Source: Oligoflexia bacterium (GTDB taxonomy: Bacteria; Bdellovibrionota; UBA1018). From it: a stretch of DNA of 59,735 nucleotides. Of this stretch, positions 1 to 9,070 are shown in pieces. Both the position numbers and the translations under genes were made by a program. Numbering within the stretch: position 1 is the first letter of the stretch; each line of letters opens with the position of its first letter. The stretch is from positions 1-59,735 of the forward strand of contig CAITVN010000007.1 in assembly GCA_903895855.1 (NCBI GenBank), read 5' to 3'. The notes below the pieces were generated by a model. It searched no databases. It was not told the origin of the DNA and worked only from the letters and a program-made list of their open reading frames with translations.

Positions 1-360
1 CTCATTTTGATAAATCGAGATGTCTTTTCCGAAGACCCCCATTTTAATGAGAGCCTGAAATCCATTACAAACACCCAACACTAGCCCTCCGCGTGAGGCG
101 AAAGTCGAAAAATCCCACCCCAAACTGTGCGTGAGTTTCAGCGCCAAAACTTTCCCAGAGGTCAAATCATCACCAAAAGAAAAACCGCCAGGCAACGCGA
201 CTACATGATAGCGAAGCGAAAGTTCGTCAATCGAAAGGCGATAATGAATCAGGTCATTTAAATGTCTCACATCAACTTGAAAACCGACCATTTTTAAACC
301 CTGCGCGGTCTCAGCTTCACAGTTAATTCCGTCGCCAGTAATGACTAAAGCTCTTGGCAT
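1..360 (-). CDS. purQ: Phosphoribosylformylglycinamidine synthase glutaminase subunit PurQ, 3'-truncated by the window edge
   Basis: PurQ releases ammonia from glutamine for the FGAM synthase PurL in purine synthesis. Only the first 120 codons lie in the window. The translation starts MPRALVITGDGINCE and contains the class I amidotransferase features GGFSFGDD (about residue 59) and GVCNGFQ, whose Cys is the expected nucleophile. The ATG at 360 lies 8 bases after the purL stop codon, so it is the last visible gene of the purF-purCDN-purL-purQ operon. The catalytic His/Glu pair would lie beyond the window. Identity is clear from motifs plus context. Confidence 0.93.
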   Translation of the reverse strand, partial: MPRALVITGDGINCEAETAQGLKMVGFQVDVRHLNDLIHYRLSIDELSLRYHVVALPGGFSFGDDLTSGKVLALKLTHSLGWDFSTFASRGGLVLGVCNGFQALIKMGVFGKDISIYQNE

Positions 361-368
361 TTCGTTTT

Positions 369-3300
369 TCATTCAAAATACTCCGTCTTGTTCCATGCAG
401 ATCGAACTTCTTCGATTTCAACATTCATGAGCGTTTGCTCGCCTTGAATGACTTCAATTCGACGATGATTGGTGACTCTACCTAACCGCAAAAACGGAAT
501 TCCCAGTCCCAGCCATTCACTCTCAAGATCTGAAGTGTCTGACTCAGCCGAACTCACAACAAACGAGTGAAACCCTTCGCCATAACAAAGTTCCCAGAGG
601 TCACACCCGCCAAAATCTGAGGCATCTTGTGGAATTTCGATTTTCGCCCCAAATCCTCGAGCAATCAGGCACTCAGCCACAGCGACAAATAATCCCCCAT
701 CAGACACATCGTGAACATTTCGTAGCCGTGTCGACTGCTTGCCCTCTGCGGCCCCCAGCCAAGAGTAAGTCCTCACTGCTTCTTCCCAATTAGGTTCAGG
801 CAGCCTTGCTTGATTTCCCAAAATTTTTCCGGTGGCACTTTGCAGTTCAGACCCAACTAAGGACAGCCCAGAAAATGATCCAATCACATAGATGGCATCA
901 CCGACCGATTTAAAGTCTGCACTTCTGACGTTACGCAAGTCGGGAACTTTCCCGACAGCGGTAATCAAAAGCGTCGGAGTCACTGAGATCTTAATGTCTT
1001 TGCCCGCAAGTTTTCCGCGGTAATCGTTTTTCATGCTATCTTTGCCTGAGATAAAAGGAGCCCCCAGCGCGAGCGCAGCCCTTCTCATTCCATAGCAAGC
1101 CCGAACTAAAGAAGCGGCTTTGGCTTCGTCTTCAACCGGGTCTGGCCAACAGAAATTATCAATCAGAGCCACAATACTTTCTGGTCTCCCGAATTCAGCC
1201 CCCATGCAAAGCAAATTTCTCATCGCCTCGTCGACCGCTGATTCTGCCATGAGATACGTATCGTAATCCGAAAGTTTAGGGTTGATTCCACAAGCCACTG
1301 CAATGGCAGAATGGGATTCGGGATCAGGCTTGAGAACAGCACCATCATTCGGACCGCTGCATTCTTGTTCGGTACCGACATTCACGGTATGAAGCGGCTT
1401 GAGAACCGAAGTTCCTTGAACCTCGTGGTCGTACTGCCTAATCAACCATTCTTTTGATGAAATGTTCGGACGAGACAACAAAGTCAGTAGCGCTCTTTTT
1501 CCCCACTGTGCAAAATCAGTTGTCTCTGGAATTGGCAACGTCGGAATACCGCTCCACTTTGCCTTCAATTCAAGCGGCGGCAATCCTTCATGAAGAAATT
1601 CAAGATCGAGCCGACCTACACAAATTTTTCCGTAATAGATCTCAAATAGGCCTCGATCAGTGAACTCACCGAGATCACAAAACTCTACGGCTCTGCGCGA
1701 AGCTAACGATTCAAAGGCTTCTTTCTTTTCTGGAGCAATAGCCAAGGTCATTCGCTCTTGCGATTCGCTCACTACCAATTCAAAAGGCCGCAACCCCGGG
1801 TACTTCGTGAGAGCCAGTGAAACATCAATTCGAGCCCCCCCCGAAAGTCGAGCCATCTCGCCAACCGAAGACGAAAGTCCTCCGGCTCCATTGTCGGTCA
1901 AGCATCGATACAATCCCAGGTCTCGCGCCTCAAGTAAGAAATCACTCATTCTTTTTTGAGTGATGGGATCACCCAATTGCACGGCAGAACTCGGCGAGGC
2001 CTCCGTCAAAGCAAGCGACGAAAATGTTGCGCCATGAATTCCGTCTTTTCCAACACGCCCCCCCACCATATAGACTCGGTCGCCCGGTTGAACATCTTTA
2101 GATTCACACCTTCTTTCAGCAATGTGACGAGGCATCCAACCGCCGGTGCCACAGAAAACAAGAGGCTTTCCTAAATACCGTTCATCAAAAACCAAAGCAC
2201 CATTCACCGTCGGAATGCCACTCTTATTGCCACCATGTTCAACGCCTCGGCGAATTCCGTCTAAAATTCTACGAGGCGGCAAAATGCGATCAGGTAATTT
2301 GCCTTCGCGATCTAGCGGTGCCACACAAAATACGTTCGTATTAAAAATCGGTTTAGCCCCTAACCCGCAGCCCAGAATATCTCGGTTAACGCCGACAATT
2401 CCGGTGAGTGCCCCGCCGTACGGGTCAAGCGCCGAAGGCGTGTTGTGGGTTTCTACTTTGAGGCAAAGCGCTGATTGGTCATCAAACGCCAGAATACCTG
2501 CATTGTCTGAAAAAACACTCAGAAGCCAAGACTTCGGCAATTCATCGGTGGTGCCCGCTATGGTCGACTTAAACAAGCTTGAAACCCGTGAGGGAATTTC
2601 GGCTCCGGCAACGCCTTGTGCAGGGGTAAATCGATCAGAACTATCAAAATCAAACGAATGATCGACCTCACCGGCGTCATCAGAAACGCCAAAGGGATCT
2701 AGCACCGGATCACGAAACGTTTTGGTACCAACCCCTGAAGGCGACACCCTCAGCGCAGGGGTTGACTCACCAGGCGCGCTCACATCAACGTAATCAATAT
2801 TGGCATTGAAAATTTTATGTTTGCAATGCTCTGACCAAGTCTGAGCAATCACTTCGAGTTCAACATCGGTGGGAAGACTCAAACCGACTTTTTGCCGTTC
2901 TTCTTTTAGAAAAGTTTCGCTAAAATGAGATTGAACGATTTTCATTTCATTAAGCGACAAAGCCCACAGATTCTTCTCACTTAACTGACTAAGGGCGAGG
3001 TCATCGCTCTTTGCCAAATCAAAGGTATCGACTCGATCTGAACCTCGAATCCATAATTTTGGCATGTCTCTGCGAATGCGCTCTTGATGAAATCGATCGT
3101 TTTTTGTTAACTCAGCTTCATCCCAAACCGTAGAGGTTTCAATGAGCTCATTGCTAAACACCTCGCGCGACAAAACCGACAACAAGTCAGGGTTGAGTTC
3201 AGTGCCCTCCAACAATATCAAGCTACCACTGGCGGCTTTAGCGTCAGGCACCTTTTTTTGAAGAACAATTTCAAATGCCTCGAGTACGGTTCGAGCAACC

Positions 3301-3647
3301 GGATCCGTCACGCCTGCCCTCAATCTTTTTTCAATTCCCCAAAATCTACCGGGGCGGTAAGGTGCGCAAACCATCAAATCAGATAACCCACCGGTTTTTC
3401 CGGCCGCTGATGGAATGAGGTTTCCTGTAAATACCCACTGCAAAACATGATCCCAAAACACTTCTTGAATGACTGAAATTGCCTCTTCTCGCACTATCGG
3501 CAAGTCGAGCCAAAAAAGATCGATACACCTCACCCACCGAATTTTTGAAACGATGTCGGGCACGGCTAGCTGAGCCTTTCGTAAAAATAGCTTGGCTTGG
3601 GGATCAGAAAACTCTGGTCTTACTGCAACCTCAATTCGAGCGAACAC
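369..3647 (-). CDS. purL: Phosphoribosylformylglycinamidine synthase, PurS-PurL fusion
   Basis: Makes FGAM from FGAR, ATP and PurQ-derived ammonia. 1092 residues, much longer than the roughly 720-740 of stand-alone small PurL, but without the C-terminal glutaminase of the 1295-residue Escherichia coli type. Residues about 1-75 and 92-175 resemble each other (both contain a V/S-x-DP-x-A stretch) and look like two PurS-like domains. A linker follows, then the synthase: QTWSEHCKHK near 270 carries the expected catalytic His, with GGNKSGIPT, CLTDNGAGG and ESQERM further on. A second AIR-synthase-like half includes LIDNFCWPDP and GKDSMKNDY. Its start overlaps the end of the upstream purCDN gene by 17 bases, implying translational coupling. 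The domain split is inferred by eye. Confidence 0.95.
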   Translation of the reverse strand: MFARIEVAVRPEFSDPQAKLFLRKAQLAVPDIVSKIRWVRCIDLFWLDLPIVREEAISVIQEVFWDHVLQWVFTGNLIPSAAGKTGGLSDLMVCAPYRPGRFWGIEKRLRAGVTDPVARTVLEAFEIVLQKKVPDAKAASGSLILLEGTELNPDLLSVLSREVFSNELIETSTVWDEAELTKNDRFHQERIRRDMPKLWIRGSDRVDTFDLAKSDDLALSQLSEKNLWALSLNEMKIVQSHFSETFLKEERQKVGLSLPTDVELEVIAQTWSEHCKHKIFNANIDYVDVSAPGESTPALRVSPSGVGTKTFRDPVLDPFGVSDDAGEVDHSFDFDSSDRFTPAQGVAGAEIPSRVSSLFKSTIAGTTDELPKSWLLSVFSDNAGILAFDDQSALCLKVETHNTPSALDPYGGALTGIVGVNRDILGCGLGAKPIFNTNVFCVAPLDREGKLPDRILPPRRILDGIRRGVEHGGNKSGIPTVNGALVFDERYLGKPLVFCGTGGWMPRHIAERRCESKDVQPGDRVYMVGGRVGKDGIHGATFSSLALTEASPSSAVQLGDPITQKRMSDFLLEARDLGLYRCLTDNGAGGLSSSVGEMARLSGGARIDVSLALTKYPGLRPFELVVSESQERMTLAIAPEKKEAFESLASRRAVEFCDLGEFTDRGLFEIYYGKICVGRLDLEFLHEGLPPLELKAKWSGIPTLPIPETTDFAQWGKRALLTLLSRPNISSKEWLIRQYDHEVQGTSVLKPLHTVNVGTEQECSGPNDGAVLKPDPESHSAIAVACGINPKLSDYDTYLMAESAVDEAMRNLLCMGAEFGRPESIVALIDNFCWPDPVEDEAKAASLVRACYGMRRAALALGAPFISGKDSMKNDYRGKLAGKDIKISVTPTLLITAVGKVPDLRNVRSADFKSVGDAIYVIGSFSGLSLVGSELQSATGKILGNQARLPEPNWEEAVRTYSWLGAAEGKQSTRLRNVHDVSDGGLFVAVAECLIARGFGAKIEIPQDASDFGGCDLWELCYGEGFHSFVVSSAESDTSDLESEWLGLGIPFLRLGRVTNHRRIEVIQGEQTLMNVEIEEVRSAWNKTEYFE

Positions 3648-6600
3648 TAACCACTCTCCCTTTCTGAATCAGGAACTCTTCTTTTAAAATTTCATTCAGC
3701 GTCAAAGCATAGAGCCGATGTTCAATCGCCAGCCCCTTTTTTTCAACCGTCAAAACGGTGTCGCCGTCTGTAATCTGAAAACTTTCTTGGGCGACGACTG
3801 GCCCAGCATCAACCTCGGGTTCAACTAAATGCACCGTGACACCTGTCACCTTAACCCCAGAATCAAATGCTTTTTGATAGCTACCTAGACCAGGAAAAGC
3901 GGGTAAAAGCGAGGGATGAATATTCACTATTCTCGAATAGCCTCGAGAATCTCGAAACTGCTCAATCACTTGGCTCGATAAAATTTTTCGGTACCCCGCT
4001 AAGACAACCCAGTCAGCCTGAAACTGCTGCAAGAGACGAACGAGTTCAGCCTCACGAGCCTTGCTATTTGTAGCAGTAAGTGCAATCGCTTTGAGGCCCT
4101 GTTCGCGAACCTTTTCAAGAACTGAAGCCTCTCGATTATCTGAAATAACCGCAGTCAATTCGGCTCTCAACTCGCCTTTTCTTATTGCTCGAATGATCGC
4201 CATCGCATTGCTGCCCCGGCCCGATGCGAGAATTGCAATTTTCTTTCGCGCGTAGAGTTCAGATTCACCTATGTCTTGACGAATCTGCATGCCTTTAAAA
4301 TGAGCGTTTTCAAACTTTTGATAAGCGGCCGACCTAGCTGTAGCAACGCTCTCACCCAGTCCGAGAACTCCAAATACCCTGCCACCGCTCGTGAAAAACT
4401 GCGCACCCTGTTTTTTTACGGCACCAAAAAAAATTTCAGGAAAAGCGTCAGATTTCACTGTCGCAGGCTTCGTGAGGCTACCTTCTAACGGTTTACCCGC
4501 TTCAGGCTGTACTGGATATCCTTGAGAAGCCCCGACAACGTAAACTGCGGCTAAAGGTGAAAAAACAATTTCAGCATTCTGTTGCCAAAGAGTACCCAAC
4601 GCAGCGCTTTTCAGCCAAGAAAATAAATCTTCACTCTCGCTCAAGCGAGGCATTAAGACTTGAGTCTCGGGATCGCCAAACCGCGCATTGAACTCTAAAA
4701 CCCAAATCTGATCACTCACGCGGTCTACCATTAATCCCGCATACAAAATGCCCTTGAATGCGTCACCGCGCTCTTTCATCGCTTTCAAAATCGGAGAAAA
4801 AATTTCACCTGAAACACGTTTTCGAAAGGCGTCATTTGAGAAATCCGGTACGGGGCTGTACACCCCCATTCCTCCGGTGTTGGGCCCCTGCCCTTTTTCT
4901 CTCAATGTTTTATGATCACGAGCAAAATCTAAAAGTCGAAAATCGTTGCCATCACAAATGGCGAGACAAGAAACCTCTTCACCGATCAATCGCTCTTCGA
5001 TCAGTAATGATAGCGAATGGTCAACACCGCTCTTGCTCAAAAAAAGGCCCGCTAGGTAATCTCGAGCATCGTCAAGCGAGTCACAAACCTTAACGCCTTT
5101 ACCAAATGACAACCCATCGGCTTTAACCACAACGCCGTCGCCTTTGGCGCAGAAACGAGCACACGCCTGCAACGCCGCACTCATTTCAGTGACCACTTCA
5201 TAGCCCGCCGTTCGAACGTTTGCCGTTTTCATCACCGATTTGGCAAATGCTTTACTCGATTCGATTCTTGAAGCCGCCTTGTTGGGTCCGAAACACAAAA
5301 GGCCATATCGCTCGAACACATCAACTACGCCATCGGCCAAGGCGTTATCAGGACCAATCACCACCAGTTCAATCTGCGCCTCAACCGCTATAAGGGCCAG
5401 CCGCTTAAATTCGCCTTCACCCAATGACAAATCACAATCCCAAAATTCAACGGGCTTTTGGTCGTCAGCCTTCATTCCAGGATTTCCTGGCGCCACGAAA
5501 ATTTCAGTCACGCGCGGCGATCGTGACAACCGCCACGCGAGAGCGTGCTCTCGGGCACCAGAACCCAGAATCAAGACTCGTCCACTTGATTTAACTGGTG
5601 AGGTTGCGCGACCCAAATTCTCATCAAACGGTTCGGGCCTAGATTGAAGCCAAAGAGCGAATTTTTCTTCAACCTCGCCAGGGTCTAAAGCAGCTTCACT
5701 GCTGAGCACTTCAGCTAGGGTTGTGTACATCTGCGAAATCCAATTGCAGTAGCTGCGACTGAGCTTCTGAGGTGCCGTCTTGATTTTCTTTTGCCATCCG
5801 GCGGCTAAAAGACTGATTCCGTGACTTGATTTGAACGTTTCAAGTTCTTGATACCAAGCAGTTGACCGGTAAACTTGGCGAAGCACCTCTTTTGACAAGT
5901 CAATCTCGGCACACGAGAGCCGAAGTTCGTCGGGGCCGATCGCATCTACCAAAATCAATTCACGATTTTGATTAATCGCCCACTCAAATTTTCCATCATT
6001 CAGTTGAATGCCTCTTCGATCAAAATCTTCTTTTAAAAATGCCGAAACCCACTGGGTTAAGATCAACAGTTCTTCGAGCTCGCTGGCTGCTAGCTTCGAA
6101 ATAGACAACGCTTCGGCATAATTAAGCGCACGGTCAATCGGCTCTAATTTGGTAAACAGTTCGATGATCGGAGCTGAAAATTCTGACAAGCCCAACTCAG
6201 ATTCTAGATTCCCAAAGCCACGCTCTTCTAAATAATTTGGATTATTTTTCAGCCGCGAAGGTAGGCTACTGCCCTTTGGGCAATTCCACCGAAAAACCAC
6301 TTCGAGTGGAATTAAATCAGAATTCAATCCCAAGTCGGGGGCCGAATCGCTTCGAATTGAACCTTGGTAATCATAGACTGTTTTTTTAAAGACAGAACCG
6401 GCGACAGGTGGCGTCACCCGAACGGCGTCGACAACCAAGACAGGAAAGTCATGCAGGTCTGACCGCCTTGCCTTTTTATTGACTGGGCCGACTCGACTAT
6501 TCTGGACCGACACGCAAAAAATTTCACCTCGCTCGGCGGCCTCTAGCGAGCGCGCTAAGCCCCGGTAATGAGTTCTCACCCCGCCCATTCTCAATCGTTC

Positions 6601-6876
6601 AAACAGCGCAGTTTCAAGAGAGCATTTCAACTGCTGAGAAAGCCTACTTGCACGCTGAGAATTGAGAAAGGCGTTCCATTCAGCTGCAGACCCCAAACGC
6701 TCAAAAACAGCGGCCGCCATAAACGAAAGAGAACTTCCTTTTAAAGGAATCTCATCAGGCATTCGACCCCAGTCGAAAATTGAAAAAGCGTCGGTATAAT
6801 TGAAGGCAATCGAACCTGGCTGGTTGTCTAAGCCAAAAAGATCTTTCACACTTCCAGAATACTTAAGCTTTGCCAC
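3631..6876 (-). CDS. Trifunctional purine enzyme: SAICAR synthetase (PurC) - GAR synthetase (PurD) - GAR formyltransferase (PurN)
   Basis: One uninterrupted 1081-residue frame holding three purine enzymes. Residues 1 to about 400 are PurC-like: YSGSVKDLF at the start, LPLEVVFRW-like core near 190 (read as IPLEVVFRWN), GKFEWAIN at 295 and DAIGPDELR near 311. Residues about 431-865 are PurD: GRVLILGSGAREHAL, VVVKADGLSFGKG (ATP-grasp), NTGGMGVYSP and EFNARFGDPETQ. Residues about 875-1081 are PurN: ILASGRGSNA, NIHPSLLPAFPG and EPEVDAGPV, with Asn983, His985 and Asp1021 spaced exactly like the E. coli catalytic Asn106, His108 and Asp144. The start overlaps the purF end by 14 bases and the end overlaps purL by 17. 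I know of eukaryotic GART (PurD-PurM-PurN) but not of this combination as a common bacterial arrangement. Confidence 0.93.
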   Translation of the reverse strand: MAKLKYSGSVKDLFGLDNQPGSIAFNYTDAFSIFDWGRMPDEIPLKGSSLSFMAAAVFERLGSAAEWNAFLNSQRASRLSQQLKCSLETALFERLRMGGVRTHYRGLARSLEAAERGEIFCVSVQNSRVGPVNKKARRSDLHDFPVLVVDAVRVTPPVAGSVFKKTVYDYQGSIRSDSAPDLGLNSDLIPLEVVFRWNCPKGSSLPSRLKNNPNYLEERGFGNLESELGLSEFSAPIIELFTKLEPIDRALNYAEALSISKLAASELEELLILTQWVSAFLKEDFDRRGIQLNDGKFEWAINQNRELILVDAIGPDELRLSCAEIDLSKEVLRQVYRSTAWYQELETFKSSHGISLLAAGWQKKIKTAPQKLSRSYCNWISQMYTTLAEVLSSEAALDPGEVEEKFALWLQSRPEPFDENLGRATSPVKSSGRVLILGSGAREHALAWRLSRSPRVTEIFVAPGNPGMKADDQKPVEFWDCDLSLGEGEFKRLALIAVEAQIELVVIGPDNALADGVVDVFERYGLLCFGPNKAASRIESSKAFAKSVMKTANVRTAGYEVVTEMSAALQACARFCAKGDGVVVKADGLSFGKGVKVCDSLDDARDYLAGLFLSKSGVDHSLSLLIEERLIGEEVSCLAICDGNDFRLLDFARDHKTLREKGQGPNTGGMGVYSPVPDFSNDAFRKRVSGEIFSPILKAMKERGDAFKGILYAGLMVDRVSDQIWVLEFNARFGDPETQVLMPRLSESEDLFSWLKSAALGTLWQQNAEIVFSPLAAVYVVGASQGYPVQPEAGKPLEGSLTKPATVKSDAFPEIFFGAVKKQGAQFFTSGGRVFGVLGLGESVATARSAAYQKFENAHFKGMQIRQDIGESELYARKKIAILASGRGSNAMAIIRAIRKGELRAELTAVISDNREASVLEKVREQGLKAIALTATNSKAREAELVRLLQQFQADWVVLAGYRKILSSQVIEQFRDSRGYSRIVNIHPSLLPAFPGLGSYQKAFDSGVKVTGVTVHLVEPEVDAGPVVAQESFQITDGDTVLTVEKKGLAIEHRLYALTLNEILKEEFLIQKGRVVSVRSN

Positions 6877-8461
6877 GAGAAAGGGGTTCTCCTCTCACTA
6901 CACTTTTCAAGTCTCTGGCTGAACTCGCTCGATTGAGATTGCGATTTTCAGTAAAAGAAGCGGCACAAGTGACATCAGTGGGATACTTGCCGTCTAAACA
7001 TCCCAGACACAAGCTACCCTCTTGCGCCCCCTCAATTGCCCGCCTGAGACCCGGAATTTCTTGGTAGATGACTTGGTCGGCCCCAAGCAACTCACGAATT
7101 TGGGCATTCGTTTTTCCGGCCGCGATCAGCTCTTCTGGACTAGGAAAATCGATTCCATAATAACAAGGAAACTGAATCGGCGGACAAGTCGAAACGAAAT
7201 AAACTTGCTTCGCCCCAGCCTTTCGCACTAGCTCGATGATCTTCTTCGAAGTCGTGCCACGCACGATCGAATCGTCGACCAGCAACACATTTTTTCCTGC
7301 AAATTCTGAGCGCACCGGACTTAACTTCAGATTTACGGCGTCTTGACGCTTTTTCTGTGAATCTAAGATAAATGTTCGCTTAATATAACGGTTTTTAATT
7401 AATAGCTCACGGTAAGGTAATCGAACTTTTTCAGCCAGCGCAATGGCAGCAATTCGTGACGTTTCAGGAACCGGAACAATCAGATCGGGAGAAATCTCTC
7501 CACTGGCAATCTGATCTTCAACCAACTTAGCCAGCTCTTCACCCAATCGAATTCTTGAACCGTAAACTGGAATCGTTTCAATCACGCTCTCTGGCGAAGC
7601 AAAATAAACCCATTCAAACATACAGCGCTTGGGCGGCGATTTTTTCACGACCCTTGTAAAAACCTTTCCTGACTGATGGTGAATGAAAACGACCTCTCCA
7701 GGGGCTAAATCTCGAACCAAGTCATACCCCAAGAAAGCGGCAGTCGCACTTTCAGATGAGAACAAATGGGCCTCACTGGTAGGCAACGTTCCATCAGCTT
7801 TCTTCGCCCAAATGAGTGGCCTAATGCCAGCCGGATCTCTAAATGCAATCAAACCGTGCTCAGCAATGAGAGAAACCACACTATAACTTCCGTTGAGTTC
7901 TTCAGCCAGCCAAGTAAGCGTGGCGCAGATCTTTTCAAATTGATATTCAGGCTGAGCTTCAGCCTGCTCTTCGGGAGTGCCTAGGGCTGCGCCAAATTCG
8001 TGACTCTTCAGCCCGCCGCCCGCACCCACTCGCGACTGGGTCAGCCCGTGTGCGAATAAATTGAGAAGCATCTCAGAATCAGATTGAGTCAGGAGATGCC
8101 GCTGAAGGTCAACTTTAAGTTTCTGTCGCAACTCTTCAGTATTAATTAGATTGCCGTTATGTGCTAAGCCAATTCCATACGGATAAGAAAGAATAAAAGG
8201 TTGCACTTCGTGAAGCCTACCACTGCCTGAAGTGCTATAGCGGTTATGCCCAATTGCTTGGTCGCCGACCAGAGACTCTATCGAATCTCGATCAAAAACT
8301 GCCTCTACCAGACCTAAATTCTTCTCGCGATGAAACCCTGTCGTAGCATCATAAGTCAGAATGCCAGCAGCATCCTGACCCCGGTGCTGGAGGGTCGTGA
8401 GCCCCAAGAAGGTTTCACGAGAAGCGTCTGCACTGCCGATGATGCCAATGACGCCACACAT
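6863..8461 (-). CDS. purF: Amidophosphoribosyltransferase PurF
   Basis: First committed step of purine synthesis: PRPP plus glutamine to phosphoribosylamine. The frame is open 52 codons further upstream, but the start is set at MCGVIGIIGS (ATG at 8461), because Cys2 must become the N-terminal nucleophile of this Ntn-type glutaminase; that gives 532 residues, normal for the family. LQHRGQDAAGI and HNRYSTSG mark the glutaminase half and VLLVDDSIVRGTTS the PRPP loop. Cysteines in KRCMFEWVYF, CPPIQFPC and CLGC match positions of iron-sulfur ligands in Bacillus-type enzymes. First gene of the operon. No clear Shine-Dalgarno sequence precedes the ATG. Confidence 0.96.
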   Translation of the reverse strand: MCGVIGIIGSADASRETFLGLTTLQHRGQDAAGILTYDATTGFHREKNLGLVEAVFDRDSIESLVGDQAIGHNRYSTSGSGRLHEVQPFILSYPYGIGLAHNGNLINTEELRQKLKVDLQRHLLTQSDSEMLLNLFAHGLTQSRVGAGGGLKSHEFGAALGTPEEQAEAQPEYQFEKICATLTWLAEELNGSYSVVSLIAEHGLIAFRDPAGIRPLIWAKKADGTLPTSEAHLFSSESATAAFLGYDLVRDLAPGEVVFIHHQSGKVFTRVVKKSPPKRCMFEWVYFASPESVIETIPVYGSRIRLGEELAKLVEDQIASGEISPDLIVPVPETSRIAAIALAEKVRLPYRELLIKNRYIKRTFILDSQKKRQDAVNLKLSPVRSEFAGKNVLLVDDSIVRGTTSKKIIELVRKAGAKQVYFVSTCPPIQFPCYYGIDFPSPEELIAAGKTNAQIRELLGADQVIYQEIPGLRRAIEGAQEGSLCLGCLDGKYPTDVTCAASFTENRNLNRASSARDLKSVVRGEPLSRGKA

Positions 8462-8621
8462 AATTGAAAAAATTGGTAACAGATAACACCCGTTTGTCAA
8501 AGCATTCTTTGCCGTTTCTTGAACGATTTCTGTACGCCTATTTAAACTATTTTTTCTAAATTCTTGCATCTCAAAAAAGTTCTGAATACACTCCTGAGAC
8601 AGAGGGGGACTGAGCAAGAAG
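8462..8621. promoter_or_regulatory. Divergent intergenic region between purF and the small plus-strand gene
   Basis: Both flanking genes point away from this 160-base gap, so it must hold the purine operon promoter. On the minus strand a TTGACA box (8495-8500) lies 34-39 bases before the purF ATG, with only a poor match to a -10 box (TACCAA, 16-base spacer). If used, the transcript would have an unusually short leader, which fits the lack of a ribosome binding site. No riboswitch or clear PurR-type operator could be recognised. Promoter placement is tentative. Confidence 0.3.
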
Positions 8622-8855
8622 ATGAGTTCAACACAAAACTCGATTAGTCCAGTAACAGGGGTAATTGCTGAAGATCAGGTCATTATTGATTTTGGCAAGT
8701 ACGAAGGAAAAAGCGTCCATCAGATTTCAGAGCTCGATCCCATTTTTTACGATAAGCTCGCATCTGAAAAAGAAAACGGAAATTTTGCCATTAGGCGCCA
8801 CAGAGATAAGTCTTTTAGACTTTATGTGAATCCGCTTTCAAATATGGACCATTAA
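8622..8855 (+). CDS. Small protein with an FGKY-x-GKS motif (DUF3820-like)
   Basis: 77 residues. The core IDFGKYEGKSVHQI ... LDPIFYDKL resembles the short domain (DUF3820 type) found alone or at the C-terminus of some DnaQ-like exonucleases, where FGKYKGK and DPxYxxW are typical. The last part (FRLYVNP) has no catalytic residues I can name. It stands alone between the divergent purF operon and a structured gap before the HD-GYP-like gene. No signal peptide, so probably cytoplasmic. Function unknown; a nucleic-acid role is only a guess from the domain's usual company. Confidence 0.6.
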   Translation: MSSTQNSISPVTGVIAEDQVIIDFGKYEGKSVHQISELDPIFYDKLASEKENGNFAIRRHRDKSFRLYVNPLSNMDH

Positions 8856-8914
8856 TTTTTAAAAAGTAACTGATGAATGAGCCTCAATGGGTGAGACTCG
8901 AATGGGTACATCGA

Positions 8915-8971
8915 GTGAAACCGAAACTGATGCGAAGAGATCGTATCAAGACGCCAAAGTTTCGGTTTCAC
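8915..8971 (+). repeat. Perfect 14-bp inverted repeat with an inner hairpin
   Basis: GTGAAACCGAAACT at 8915-8928 is matched exactly by its complement at 8958-8971. The 29-base loop contains a second dyad, GATGCG with CGTATC. An alternative stem GACGC (8950-8954) with GCGTC (8978-8982) would compete with the outer stem and is followed by seven A. It lies in the 215-base gap between two plus-strand genes, so it could be a transcribed leader element of the HD-GYP-like gene, or simply a DNA repeat. No T-run follows on the plus strand, so it is not a standard terminator. Confidence 0.6.
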
Positions 8972-9070
8972 GTCGACTGCGTCAAAAAAACACCAACGAA
9001 TCCATCAAATAAAGCAATAAAAAATCAAATTTTTCTCCAATTCAATTCTCAATCCCAATAGAATATAACG

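Noticed and set aside
2146..2661. 171-codon plus-strand frame inside purL
   Set aside because: Lies fully antisense to a strong, well-conserved gene, with no independent support. Several similar frames inside purL, purCDN and other genes are shadows.
8462..8617. N-terminal extension of 52 codons in frame with PurF
   Set aside because: PurF needs Cys right after the initiator Met (MCGVIGIIGS). The extension has no family resemblance and would block the glutaminase nucleophile.
8873..9061. 62-codon plus-strand frame between the FGKY protein and the HD-GYP-like gene
   Set aside because: It runs through the inverted repeat, has no binding site and its protein is charged and unlike any family; more likely leader sequence.
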